DNA of 64,000 nt from CAYOKT01 sp964404605 (GTDB lineage: Bacteria > Electryoneota > Electryoneia > Electryoneales > Electryoneaceae), in contig CAYOKT010000004.1 of the NCBI GenBank assembly GCA_964404605.1, forward strand, positions 1 to 64,000, given 5' to 3'. Shown here piece by piece: positions 26,049 through 34,770 of this stretch. The translations under genes and the position numbers were made by a program. The notes under the pieces were generated by a model that saw only the letters and a list, made by a program, of their open reading frames with translations, made no database searches and had not been told where the DNA came from. Numbering within the stretch: the first letter of the stretch is position 1; every line of letters starts with the position of its first letter.

Positions 26049-27256
26049 GCGGGAAGCCGCCCTCCCGGGATTCAAGCGCGCCCGCACGGAGAGCCCGCAG
26101 GGGCACGGCGCGCCGCGCCCCCGCAACACATTCTCACGCGCCCGCGCCGCATCGCCCGCGCAGCCCATTCCCGTTGCTCGGGCTGTCCGGCCTGCTCCTT
26201 GCGCTGCTCACCCTGGCGGCCGGCGCCGCCCAGGCCCGGCCGTGGGACTGGCGCCGCGACACCGGCGTCCAGTTGCGCTGGCGGATCGGCTACGACAGCA
26301 ACCTGTTCGACTACTCCGCGAGCGACATCGACCGCTTCCTCGACGGCCGTCTCCCGCTGGAAACCTCCCTCGCCACCTACGACGACCTGGTGCAGGAGTG
26401 GGCGGTCCGCCTGCGGTTCGTCAGCCCCGGCATCCACAACAGGTACAAGACCCGGTTGTACTACATCGCCGGCTACCGTTCCCACTGGAAGAACCGTTTC
26501 GACGACCGGGCCTCCCATTCCCTGCTCCTCCTGCAGCGGACGGTGCGGAAGGTGGACCTCATCGGCAGTTATTTCTGGATCCCCGACCGCTACCTGCGTG
26601 ACTACTACGACCGCGATACCGGGCGCGTCTCCGCGACGAAGTTCAGCTATCACTACGGCACCGCCGGGCTGAGGGTGCAACTGACACGCTCCCTGCGGGC
26701 GGAGATGCGGTATGAAGGCTATGCGGTGTATTACAACCCGCTGTTCACCGAGTACGATACGAAGGGCCGCGGGCTGCGCGGGGAGCTCCGCTGGAGGACA
26801 TCGGACGCCTTGAGCATCACGGTGGAACTCCGCCGCCGCTGGGCGGACAACACCGGCTACGAGGAATCGACCGGCCTCGCCGCGAGCGACTCGACCCTCG
26901 ATGCGGAGTACGGGGACGGCAGCTACGGGGAGAGCTGGCTGCAGGTGGGAATCGACTGGATGCCGGACCGGCTCGTGGCCGGCCGCGAGTGGAACCTCGG
27001 CGCATCCCTTCGGCTGCGCCACCGCTACTACACCAGCGCCCTGCCCCTCTCCGAGGACCCCTTCCACCGGGGGCGCGAACACCTCCAGCACCTCCTTAAG
27101 CTCTCCCTCCAAACCCAGGTATTTCCAGGGATTGACGCCGTCCTCGAGGTCGAGATCGAAGGCCGGCGGACCGATTCACCCCTCGACCGCGTAATCGAGG
27201 TGAAGGACTACGACACCCGCCGCCTCTGGCTCCGCTTCAGCTACGATCTCTGGTAG
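26045..27256 (+). CDS. outer-membrane beta-barrel protein of the poly-gamma-glutamate locus
   Basis: 403 aa, not recognised by family. A basic N-region and signal peptide (cleavage near residue 64 after AAQA) are followed by alternating amphipathic strands rich in Tyr, Trp and Arg at strand ends. It ends LWLRFSYDLW, the aromatic terminus typical of outer-membrane barrels recognised by BamA. About 14-16 strands can be guessed. GTG start overlaps the upstream stop. As the last gene of pgsBCW it is a candidate outer-membrane exit channel for the polymer. The arginine-rich strands fit an anionic substrate; this is inference. Confidence 0.72.
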   Translation: MSGKPPSRDSSAPARRARRGTARRAPATHSHAPAPHRPRSPFPLLGLSGLLLALLTLAAGAAQARPWDWRRDTGVQLRWRIGYDSNLFDYSASDIDRFLDGRLPLETSLATYDDLVQEWAVRLRFVSPGIHNRYKTRLYYIAGYRSHWKNRFDDRASHSLLLLQRTVRKVDLIGSYFWIPDRYLRDYYDRDTGRVSATKFSYHYGTAGLRVQLTRSLRAEMRYEGYAVYYNPLFTEYDTKGRGLRGELRWRTSDALSITVELRRRWADNTGYEESTGLAASDSTLDAEYGDGSYGESWLQVGIDWMPDRLVAGREWNLGASLRLRHRYYTSALPLSEDPFHRGREHLQHLLKLSLQTQVFPGIDAVLEVEIEGRRTDSPLDRVIEVKDYDTRRLWLRFSYDLW

Positions 27257-27611
27257 GCGGAGCGGGCGCTCGTCCCCTCGCCCGCCGCGCGAAGACTTTT
27301 ACAGAACCTCTCAGGAAACCTGGCGGGGGTGGCCCGGGACTTTTCGCCGCGGCGTAGCCTTGGCGAAGCCGGGCAGTCCCGGGTCTCATCTCGCATACCC
27401 ATTCCGATGACACTTCATGGCGGCGGGCCCTCCGGTCCCTGTTCTCCCGAAATATTCCTGCGCCTGAACAAGCATGAACCCCTCTGCGCTCCCCGGTCTG
27501 ATGCGCTATATTCCCTCCGCCGTGCTCACCAAACAGGCGCGAGGACTCGTCTTGAGCCGCATGCCCCTCCCGATGACACTTCATGGCGATTCGCGGGAAG
27601 CCTCTCCCCGT
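27257..27611. other. repeat-bearing spacer before the large barrel gene
   Basis: 355 bp. It holds a CCCGGG palindromic repeat (27328-27389) and two near-identical 40-bp segments, about 27382-27424 and 27549-27588, that share CGATGACACTTCATGGCG. An open frame in phase with the next gene crosses the second segment, but its sequence looks like the repeat rather than protein. Confidence 0.65.
27328..27389 (-). repeat. CCCGGG palindromic repeat, copy f (inverted, expanded)
   Basis: Reading on the minus strand it has the same arms as the other copies, here with ATGAGACCCGGGACTG and AGTCCCGGGCCACC around a GC-rich palindromic centre. Confidence 0.7.
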
Positions 27612-29744
27612 GTGCGGCGGAGCCGGCGGAAGGGGCGGCGCCCGGGGCGCTTGCCGCTTCTCCCCGCGATATGCGGCCTTGTACTCCTCGCCCTCGTCCC
27701 GACGGGTGCTGTTCAAGCCGGGAACGATGACACTCCTTCTCTCGTCTCCTTGCGGGGGACCGTGGCGGGGCGGCCCACCACGCAAATGACGGGGGAATCT
27801 CCCCGGCCCCTGTCGCGGGCGTCCGCGACCCGCGCCGCGGAGGACACCACGGCCGCCGACACCCTCGCGCCGCCGGCAACCCCGCCCACCGCCCCGGTGG
27901 GACTCCCTCCCGCGGGCGAGAACGCCGCGGACTCTCTCGCCGAATCCCTGACGCCCCTGCGTGCACGCCCGCCGGAACTCCTCCCGGACACCCTCTCTCC
28001 CCCTCCGCCGCCCCCGGGTGTGGTCCGGATGGACCGCGACGACTGGACCGCGTTCGGGTACAAGGACACGGGCGACATCGTTTCGCTCCTCCCCGGCCTC
28101 TTCCCCCGCCACGCCAGCCTCTACGCCGAGCCGTATTACATCGCGCCGCCCGGAGGGAGCGGGCGCGACCTGCTGGTCCTCTACCGGGGGAGGCCCTACA
28201 ACGACCCGGTCCACGGCGCGGCGAACTTCTCCCCCTACGCCGTTGAGGAGGCGGCCCTGCTGGACGCAGCGCCCGGTTGGGGGGGCAGCGGGCCCTCCTC
28301 GCCGGGACCGGTGCTCTCGCTCCATCCCCCGTTCGTGTACCCGACGACGCCGATGACGCGCATCGTCTACCGCCAGGGGTTCTACGGCCTCGGGCACGCG
28401 GACTGGAGGATCGCCCAGAAGCTGAACCGCTCCTTCGCCTACCACTTCGGGCTCGACATCGGGGAATACGAGGGGCGCTATACCAATTCCCAGGCGGCGA
28501 CGAGCCTGCTGCGCCTCGGCGCGCGCAGGGACTTCGGCCCGCTGGGCAGCCTCGAGATCGACTGGATGCAATCGCGCGTCCGGCATGGAGAACCCCTCGG
28601 AAGCCGTTCCCTCAGCCAGCACCGCAACGACCTGGACCTTCTCTGGGCCGTGGGGGATCGCGAGGACCCGGCCCGTCTCGAGACGGCGGGCTGGTACGTG
28701 CGCTCCCGGCGCGGCTACGGCACCGGCGAGGAGGACGGCAACCGTCTCGGCGGCAGGGTATCCCTCTTTCTTCGCGCCGGCCGCCACCATCTCGCCGGGC
28801 GCGTGGACTACGAGCGGCAGGCGGCCGCCTTCCAGCCGATCCGCGGTTTCGGAACGCCGAAGGGGGAGCGATTCGTCGGGGGGGTCACACTCTCGGACCT
28901 GTACACCTCCCCCACCCTGCGCGCCGCGGCGGGGTTTCGCGGCGAGGTGGGGACGGTGGGAAAGGTGAACAAGCCGGGCGAGAGACGGCTCCTGCCGATG
29001 GCCGGCGGCTGGGCCTCGTTCGACTGGGGCGGGCGTGGCGGACCCGGACTGATCGGCACCGCCACCCGCGGCTGGCGCTGGCCCGCGCTGGACGAGTCCT
29101 ACGGCCGCTGGGTCGCCGACCCCCCGGAACGGCTGATGGATCCGGTCCCGCTGCCGGCGGACGCCGCGAGCTACACGGGGAACGGAGCCCTCGAACCGTT
29201 CACCGGCACCTACGCCGGGCTCGGCGCCCGCTGGCGCTTCGACGGGGGGAGGAGCGTGCAGCTCCTCGCCGGGCTGCGCCGTTGGGGCGGGCCGCCGGAG
29301 CCGCGGGAGACCGCCCCCGGCGTGTTCAGCATGAAACCGGGACCCTCACGCGGCGGGCCGGAGATCACGGGCTCGGGCCGGGTTCCCCTCTACGGGCCCT
29401 TCTCCCTGGCGGGCGCATGGACCTACAGCGAGGCGGGCGACCCGGAAGCCCCGATTCCGGCTCAATGGGGCTATGGGGGGCTGCGCTTCGAGAACCTGTA
29501 CTACGACGGTGAGCTGCGGATGCGCGTCTCGCTGAACGCCCGCTACTGGGGCGAGTGGACGACGACGGCGGGCAGGCAGCCGGCCGGGTGGGTGTACGAC
29601 GGGGTCATCACCGCGAAAATCTTCGATTTCGAAGCCTACTGGGGCACGAACAACCTCCTCGATTCGACCTACGCCTTCCTCCCCGGCCAGCCGATGATGC
29701 ACCGCGACGAGATCTGGGGCGTGCGCTGGGTGTTGTGGGATTGA
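27612..29744 (+). CDS. TonB-receptor/porin-like outer-membrane protein
   Basis: About 710 aa. After a basic n-region a signal peptide ends near TGAVQAG; a 100-residue Pro/Ala/Thr-rich linker leads to a plug-like segment (DDWTAFGYKDTGDIVSLLPGLFPR, then LVLYRGRPYND). A long beta-rich barrel follows, ending WGVRWVLWD. The plug pattern resembles TonB-dependent receptors but lacks a clear TonB box. The start is uncertain: the frame is open from 27474, but that part is repeat sequence. GTG 27612 leaves a normal signal peptide. Ligand unknown. Confidence 0.68.
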   Translation: MRRSRRKGRRPGRLPLLPAICGLVLLALVPTGAVQAGNDDTPSLVSLRGTVAGRPTTQMTGESPRPLSRASATRAAEDTTAADTLAPPATPPTAPVGLPPAGENAADSLAESLTPLRARPPELLPDTLSPPPPPPGVVRMDRDDWTAFGYKDTGDIVSLLPGLFPRHASLYAEPYYIAPPGGSGRDLLVLYRGRPYNDPVHGAANFSPYAVEEAALLDAAPGWGGSGPSSPGPVLSLHPPFVYPTTPMTRIVYRQGFYGLGHADWRIAQKLNRSFAYHFGLDIGEYEGRYTNSQAATSLLRLGARRDFGPLGSLEIDWMQSRVRHGEPLGSRSLSQHRNDLDLLWAVGDREDPARLETAGWYVRSRRGYGTGEEDGNRLGGRVSLFLRAGRHHLAGRVDYERQAAAFQPIRGFGTPKGERFVGGVTLSDLYTSPTLRAAAGFRGEVGTVGKVNKPGERRLLPMAGGWASFDWGGRGGPGLIGTATRGWRWPALDESYGRWVADPPERLMDPVPLPADAASYTGNGALEPFTGTYAGLGARWRFDGGRSVQLLAGLRRWGGPPEPRETAPGVFSMKPGPSRGGPEITGSGRVPLYGPFSLAGAWTYSEAGDPEAPIPAQWGYGGLRFENLYYDGELRMRVSLNARYWGEWTTTAGRQPAGWVYDGVITAKIFDFEAYWGTNNLLDSTYAFLPGQPMMHRDEIWGVRWVLWD

Positions 29745-29807
29745 TGAGCTGTGCCGCCGCGTTCCGCGGGCCGTGGTGCGTCGTGATTGCACGCCGTCGG
29801 GGGGAGA

Positions 29808-30743
29808 TCAGGGTCTCTCCGGCACGTAGGAATACGAACCGGCGGGCGCGCACAGGGACTGCTCCCAGGAGGCGAGGTACTGCCCGCAGTTGCTGCCGAT
29901 GGCGTTCTCCTCCCGCTCCCCGATGCTGACGATCACCTCGTACCCCGCCGATTCGAGGGAATCGATGGTCTCCCGCCACCCCGGATCGCTCTCCGCCAGC
30001 GGTTTCAGACCGTTCTCTGACGCGCGGCAGGTCGGGTTCAGGGGGGTGACCTTGACCAGGAAGACGCCCGGATCGAAGTATTCCCGCAGAACCTTCGGCT
30101 CGACCGGCACCCGGTCGATCAGGGCGAAGTTCAAGGTGATCTTCCTGCCGCCCGTGGCATGGAACCTCTCGCCGTAGCGAGCCATTTCGCCGAACGTCCA
30201 GCATCTCACCGGGATCAGCCGTTCGCGCGCCGCCGGGCTGGTGCTGTGGAGGGAAAACTGGAATTGGAACCGGTCCGGATACAGTTCGCTCTTGACCCGC
30301 AACAGCGTCTCGAAGAAGCGATCTGTACCCCCGGGAGCCACGGTGGAGATGGACGGCATCAGGCCCGGGGCATGGTATCTCTCCGGCAGGAGTTCGAGGA
30401 CCTTCACCACGTCGGGGTTGAGCGCGGGCTCGCCCATCCGCGCAAACTGGATCTTCCACTTTTCACAGGGGACGGTTCCATCCGGGAAGCGCAGCCGGAC
30501 GAGGTGGTCGATCTGGAACAGCATCTCGCCGGCGGACAGCCTGCCGCGGTAGGAGCGGCCGGCATCGCACAGCGTGCAGCGTATCGGGCAGCCGTACAGG
30601 GTGGAAACGATGTTGACCCATTTCTTCCCGCGCGGGTGGGGAGGCTCCAGGGACTCCACGAATTCGACCCGCCCGCCGTTCTCCGTCTCAGCGATGTAGA
30701 CCACCGCGAGATCGCTCCGCCCGGTTTTCGCGACGATCTTCAT
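29808..30743 (-). CDS. radical SAM protein, RlmN-related
   Basis: 311 aa. The CxxxCxxC cluster motif is Cys52, Cys56, Cys59 (GCPIRCTLC), in a TIM-barrel radical SAM domain. The layout follows RlmN/Cfr: ARMGEPALNPD, LHSTSPAARERLIP, and the C-terminal NCGQYLASW resembling the methylated-Cys region. However the Cys that precedes the cluster in RlmN (Cys118 in E. coli) is replaced, so the RlmN reaction is doubtful. It follows directly after the reductase stop and is the third gene of an operon with it and a cysteine hydrolase. Function unknown. Confidence 0.82.
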   Translation of the reverse strand: MKIVAKTGRSDLAVVYIAETENGGRVEFVESLEPPHPRGKKWVNIVSTLYGCPIRCTLCDAGRSYRGRLSAGEMLFQIDHLVRLRFPDGTVPCEKWKIQFARMGEPALNPDVVKVLELLPERYHAPGLMPSISTVAPGGTDRFFETLLRVKSELYPDRFQFQFSLHSTSPAARERLIPVRCWTFGEMARYGERFHATGGRKITLNFALIDRVPVEPKVLREYFDPGVFLVKVTPLNPTCRASENGLKPLAESDPGWRETIDSLESAGYEVIVSIGEREENAIGSNCGQYLASWEQSLCAPAGSYSYVPERP

Positions 30744-31631
30744 CTACTTCGACTCATCCAGTTTGCGGGAGACCATCATCGCGGCCCTGATCCCGTCCCC
30801 CGCCGCGATGGCCGCCTGGCGGAAGGGACCGTTCTGCACGTCCCCGATCAAGTGGAGCAGACCGGCGGCCTGAAGATCGCGAACCCGGGGCCGCATCGAA
30901 CCGGAGAGGAAACCCAGGTTCGCCTCGCGCCCGGTCGCCAGTAGCAGGTAATCGCAGGACTCCCGGACATCGCGCTCCTCGTCCCGCCAGGACAGGGACA
31001 AGCACTCCCCGCCCGTCACGATGTTCAAGAGAGTGCTGTCCTCGCGGTATTCGATGTCCTCGTTCGCGGCCGCACGTTCCCACAGCAGGGGCAGGCAGGA
31101 CCGGCGCCCGCCCCGGTTGTGGATCGTCACCCGGTTTCCGCGTCGGGCGAGGTTCAGCGCATAATCGAACGCCGCGTCCCCCGCGCCGACGATGGAGACC
31201 CGTTTCCCGCCCAGGGGGAGCAGCGGGTGGACCTCGTAGAACGCACGCACCCCGAGGGCGGCATCCAGGCCGGGAAAAGAAACCTCCCGCGGACGGGTGC
31301 CGGTGGCGACGACGGCGATCCGGCCGGTGTGCTCTCCCGCAGCGGTCCGAAAATGAAAAGCCGCACCGTCGTGTTCCAGTGATTCGACCGCTTCTTGCAC
31401 CGGCTCCACGCCCGCCCGGGCGAGGTGTTTCCGCAGCAGCGCCGCGAGGCGGGGGCCGGCGATTCCCTCCGCGAAACCGGGGTAGTTCTCCACCCGGTCC
31501 GCGTTCCTCAGCAGCCCGCCGGGAGTGTCCCTCTCGATCAGCAGGGGGGTGATCCCCTGCCGCCTGAGCTGGATCGCGGCCGCGATGCCCGCCGGGCCCG
31601 CGCCGACGATCACCACATCGTGCAGCTTCAT
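30744..31631 (-). CDS. thioredoxin-reductase-like FAD/NAD(P) oxidoreductase
   Basis: 295 aa, two-Rossmann fold. FAD motif GAGPAG (10-15), NAD(P) motif GAGDAA in the middle, ATG motif VVATGTRP and the C-terminal HLIGDVQNGPFRQAAIAAGDG typical of TrxR/ferredoxin-NADP reductase relatives. The CxxC redox pair of true thioredoxin reductases is missing. It probably passes electrons to a separate partner such as ferredoxin. It overlaps the hydrolase gene and abuts the radical SAM gene, and could be the reductant for the latter. Confidence 0.87.
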   Translation of the reverse strand: MKLHDVVIVGAGPAGIAAAIQLRRQGITPLLIERDTPGGLLRNADRVENYPGFAEGIAGPRLAALLRKHLARAGVEPVQEAVESLEHDGAAFHFRTAAGEHTGRIAVVATGTRPREVSFPGLDAALGVRAFYEVHPLLPLGGKRVSIVGAGDAAFDYALNLARRGNRVTIHNRGGRRSCLPLLWERAAANEDIEYREDSTLLNIVTGGECLSLSWRDEERDVRESCDYLLLATGREANLGFLSGSMRPRVRDLQAAGLLHLIGDVQNGPFRQAAIAAGDGIRAAMMVSRKLDESK

Positions 31632-32284
31632 CCCTTGAACTCACCAGCGAGCGTTTCCATCGTCGTGGGGAAGGCGAAACCATGCGCGAGGTTCAGCAGG
31701 GAGGCGCGGTGCAGCTCCCGGTTGTAAGCGGCCGTCCCATCCACGGGGAAGAACACCTGCAGCCCCCGAACGAACGCGGAGCGGGCGGTCGTCTCGCAGC
31801 AGAGATTCGTCATCACCCCGGTGATCACCACCTGGCCGACCCCGCCGTCCCTCAGCCGTCGCAGCAGGGGCGTGTCGTAGAAAGCGTCATATTGCGATTT
31901 CACGATGACCGGGACGGCGAAACGCGCGAGTTCCGGCACGATTTCGCTCTCCGGGTCCTCCTCCCGGATCAGTCGCCGCCACCAGGAACCCATCATCGCG
32001 GCGTTCTCCAAGGTATTCAGGTGCCGGGTGAAATACACCGGCCTCCGCGCATCGAGGAACGCCTTCACCATCCTGCGGATTCCCGGCAGAACGGCAGGTG
32101 CGGAGGGAACGAACGCGTGGGAGTCGGGGCTGAGAAAGCACCGCTGCATGTCCAGCACGAGCAGGGCGGCCGTTTCGGGATGGAAGTCCGCAGGAGGGCG
32201 GCGAAACGCGATCCCGGCCAACAGGGACTCGGTCGTCCCGTCGATCGTCTCAGCGGTGAAATACGGTTCCCGCATACCGGTCAT
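31628..32284 (-). CDS. isochorismatase-family cysteine hydrolase
   Basis: 218 aa. The Asp-Lys-Cys catalytic set is visible: LVLDMQRCFL, VIVKSQYDAFYDTPL and VMTNLCCETTARSAF. The family includes isochorismatases, nicotinamidases and various amidases; the neighbours do not identify the substrate. First gene of the three-gene operon with a flavoprotein reductase and a radical SAM protein. Confidence 0.92.
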   Translation of the reverse strand: MTGMREPYFTAETIDGTTESLLAGIAFRRPPADFHPETAALLVLDMQRCFLSPDSHAFVPSAPAVLPGIRRMVKAFLDARRPVYFTRHLNTLENAAMMGSWWRRLIREEDPESEIVPELARFAVPVIVKSQYDAFYDTPLLRRLRDGGVGQVVITGVMTNLCCETTARSAFVRGLQVFFPVDGTAAYNRELHRASLLNLAHGFAFPTTMETLAGEFKG

Positions 32285-32392
32285 TTCAATTGGTTCAGTG
32301 ATTGTTCCGTGCGGTTCAACAGTGCGGGCCGCCGGACGAAGAGGCGGGCTGCGAAGATGCGGCTGCCTTGCCGAAGGACGACCCCCCCGGGC

Positions 32393-33787
32393 TCAGAACT
32401 TCCCCTGGTAGTAGGTCCCCTTCTTGATCCCGAAGCGCTCGACGAGGCCGGCCTTCACCAGGGTTTGCACGTAACGGCGCGCCCCGGAGGTCTTCGTGCG
32501 CAGAACGTCGGCGATGTCCTGCATGCGGAATTTCTGCTCCTTGCGGGAGAGGATGAAGCCGACGATCTTTTCCGCTTTCCCCGGGGTGAAGTTGATCCCG
32601 GCGGCGAAGACCCGCTCCACGCCGTTCCGCAACCGTTCCGGGTCCGGTCTCGGCGAGACCGGCGGGTACGCCGCAACCAGCTCGAGGTTCTCCGGGTAGA
32701 TCGTTCCCAGGGAGACCAGTTCGGCCCGTTCGAGGACATTGGCGAGCTCACGCACGTTCCCCGGCCAGGAATGACGCTCCAGGATACGGAGGGTCTCCGG
32801 GTGAAGCTCCTTCGCCCGTATCTTGGCGCGCTGCGCGAGGAGGGCGAGAAAATGCACGCTGAGAACCGCCACGTCCTCCGGCCGTTCACGGAGGGGCGGA
32901 AGGTGGATGGGCAGAATGGCGAGACGGTAGTAGAGGTCAAGCCGCAGGCGCCCGGAAGCGACGAGGTCCTCAAGGGGCACCTGGGAGGAGGCGAGAATCC
33001 GGACGCCGATCCAGTCCTCTCCCGGTTTCTCCTCGTGATCCAGCCGCTCAAGCCACTCCAGCAGCGCCGGCTGCACCTCCGGCGACAACCGTGAAATCTC
33101 GTTGAGATAAAGCGTTCCGCCGACGGCATCGCCGGGCAGCGGCACGGCGGACTCCTCGCGCCGCTCCTCGGGGGGCCTGCGGGTGCCGGTTTTCATCGAG
33201 GCGGTGATCATCTCCCTCGTCAGGAGGGAGGAGGGGAGATTCACAAAGGGCCCGGAGCGGCGCGACCCCGCCGCGTGGATCACCCTGGCGACAAGGTCCT
33301 TCCCGGTTCCGGTCTCCCCCAGCAGCAGCGTTGTCACCTCGCGCCGGGCGGCGATGCGGACGAGGTTGACGACATCCCGCCAGGCCCGCGAGATGCCGAT
33401 AAGCTGTTCCATGGGCCGGGCGTCCAATCCGAATTCCTCGGCCCACTCGCCGGGACGCTCCGGGCGCTCGCGCAGGGGAAACGTCCCCAGGCGGTCGAGC
33501 CAGGACTCCCTGGGCCCTCCCCGGCGCATATAGGGTACGGCGGTCTCATGGAACGCCGCGCCGGCGTCGCTCTCCAGCAAGTAGCGTTCGATGTCCTCCA
33601 GCAACTCGACCGAGGAGCGCAACCTGCTCGGAGGAGGGACCCGCCGTGAGCCATCGTGCTTCCTGTACCAGTCCCATGCATCCATCAGGTTGGGATAACT
33701 TTTCGGATCCTGCCCCGAGAGGTACGCGGCCGAGTATCGCAACACATTATCGCACCAGGACCGGAAGAGGTGATGTTGATCGATCAA
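32393..33787 (-). CDS. degenerate sigma54-activator-like AAA+ regulator
   Basis: 464 aa. N-terminal about 125 residues are unknown and mostly helical. The AAA+ domain of the NtrC type has Walker A GETGTGKD (157-164), ALLEWLER, FRLAILPIHLPPLRER-like YYRLAILPIHLPPLRERPEDV, and HSWPGNVRELANVLERA. Walker B is GGTLYLNE with Asn229 in place of Asp, and the GAFTGA loop that contacts sigma54 is absent. The C-terminus is a winged-helix-like domain (RMQDIADVLRTKTSGARRYV) instead of a Fis-type HTH. It is unlikely to activate sigma54; more likely a DNA-binding regulator. Overlaps the downstream partner by 4 bp. Confidence 0.82.
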   Translation of the reverse strand: MIDQHHLFRSWCDNVLRYSAAYLSGQDPKSYPNLMDAWDWYRKHDGSRRVPPPSRLRSSVELLEDIERYLLESDAGAAFHETAVPYMRRGGPRESWLDRLGTFPLRERPERPGEWAEEFGLDARPMEQLIGISRAWRDVVNLVRIAARREVTTLLLGETGTGKDLVARVIHAAGSRRSGPFVNLPSSLLTREMITASMKTGTRRPPEERREESAVPLPGDAVGGTLYLNEISRLSPEVQPALLEWLERLDHEEKPGEDWIGVRILASSQVPLEDLVASGRLRLDLYYRLAILPIHLPPLRERPEDVAVLSVHFLALLAQRAKIRAKELHPETLRILERHSWPGNVRELANVLERAELVSLGTIYPENLELVAAYPPVSPRPDPERLRNGVERVFAAGINFTPGKAEKIVGFILSRKEQKFRMQDIADVLRTKTSGARRYVQTLVKAGLVERFGIKKGTYYQGKF

Positions 33788-34770
33788 GGTTTCTGCTCCC
33801 AGGCGACGACCACTCGATTCCGTCCGCTGTTCTTGGCTTCGTACAGGCTTTCATCCGCCGCGCGCAGCAACTCCGTCGCGGTGGCATAATTCGGGTCGGG
33901 GTAGTACGATGCGCCGATCGAAATGGTCACCTGGCGCATCTTTCCCCCTTCGGGAGGCGTTTTCTCGCAGAACTGGAACTCTTCGATGTTCTGGCGAAGA
34001 CGATCGGCGACGAGTTTCACCCCGTCCGGGGTGGTTTCCGGTAGGATGACGACGAATTCCTCGCCTCCATAACGGGCGGCGATATCGACCCGCCGGACGG
34101 TCTGTAGGACGAGTTGGCCGATTTCCCGGAGCACCACATCACCGATCAGATGGCCGTAATCATCGTTGACCAGCTTGAAATGGTCGATATCGAACATCAA
34201 ACATCCGAGGTGAATCCGGTAGCGCTTCGCCCGCGCGAACTCACCATCGATCACATCCTCGAAATACTGGCGGTTGTACAACCCTGTCAGCCGGTCGGTG
34301 ATCGCCTTGCCCCACAGCTCCCGGTTCTCGGCGAGGAGCGTTTCGCGGGTGGTGAGCAATTGGTGGAACCGGAGGGAGCGGGCGACACGAAACTTGAACT
34401 CCTCGATGCGGAAAGGCATGTATACGAGATCATCGGCGCCGAGTTCGAGGGCTTTCAGGCCGACCTCGTTGCCGAAGGCGGTGGCGATGATCACCGGAAT
34501 GTCGGCATGAATGGCGCGGATGTTCGTGAGCAGGGTGATTCCATCCATCTCCGGCATGCGGACATCGGAGATGACAAGCTGATACGGCAACTTGTGCAGT
34601 TTCTTCAGGGCCTCGACGCCGTCTCCCGCCTCCGTGACCTCATACTGTCCCTCCTGCTCGAGAACATCTCTCATCAATTCCCGAGTGGCGGGGTTGTCAT
34701 CCACGACGAGGACACGGATTTTCCGCCTCTCCTCCGTCGTTTTCTCTTTACGATCCGCGGCCAGATTCAT
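33784..34770 (-). CDS. response regulator diguanylate cyclase (REC-GGDEF)
   Basis: 328 aa. REC domain (about 17-130) with Asp24, Asp25, phospho-acceptor Asp69 and Thr97. The conserved Lys is replaced by Met118 in LVYMPF. A coiled helix (about 135-155) joins the GGDEF domain (156-328), with GGEEF (235-239) intact and an inhibitory RxxD site at 226-229. It should therefore make cyclic di-GMP, with product feedback. The start ATG 34770 overlaps the nfi stop by 4 bp; a longer frame reaches upstream into nfi but is not needed. Its stop overlaps the AAA+ gene. Confidence 0.93.
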   Translation of the reverse strand: MNLAADRKEKTTEERRKIRVLVVDDNPATRELMRDVLEQEGQYEVTEAGDGVEALKKLHKLPYQLVISDVRMPEMDGITLLTNIRAIHADIPVIIATAFGNEVGLKALELGADDLVYMPFRIEEFKFRVARSLRFHQLLTTRETLLAENRELWGKAITDRLTGLYNRQYFEDVIDGEFARAKRYRIHLGCLMFDIDHFKLVNDDYGHLIGDVVLREIGQLVLQTVRRVDIAARYGGEEFVVILPETTPDGVKLVADRLRQNIEEFQFCEKTPPEGGKMRQVTISIGASYYPDPNYATATELLRAADESLYEAKNSGRNRVVVAWEQKP

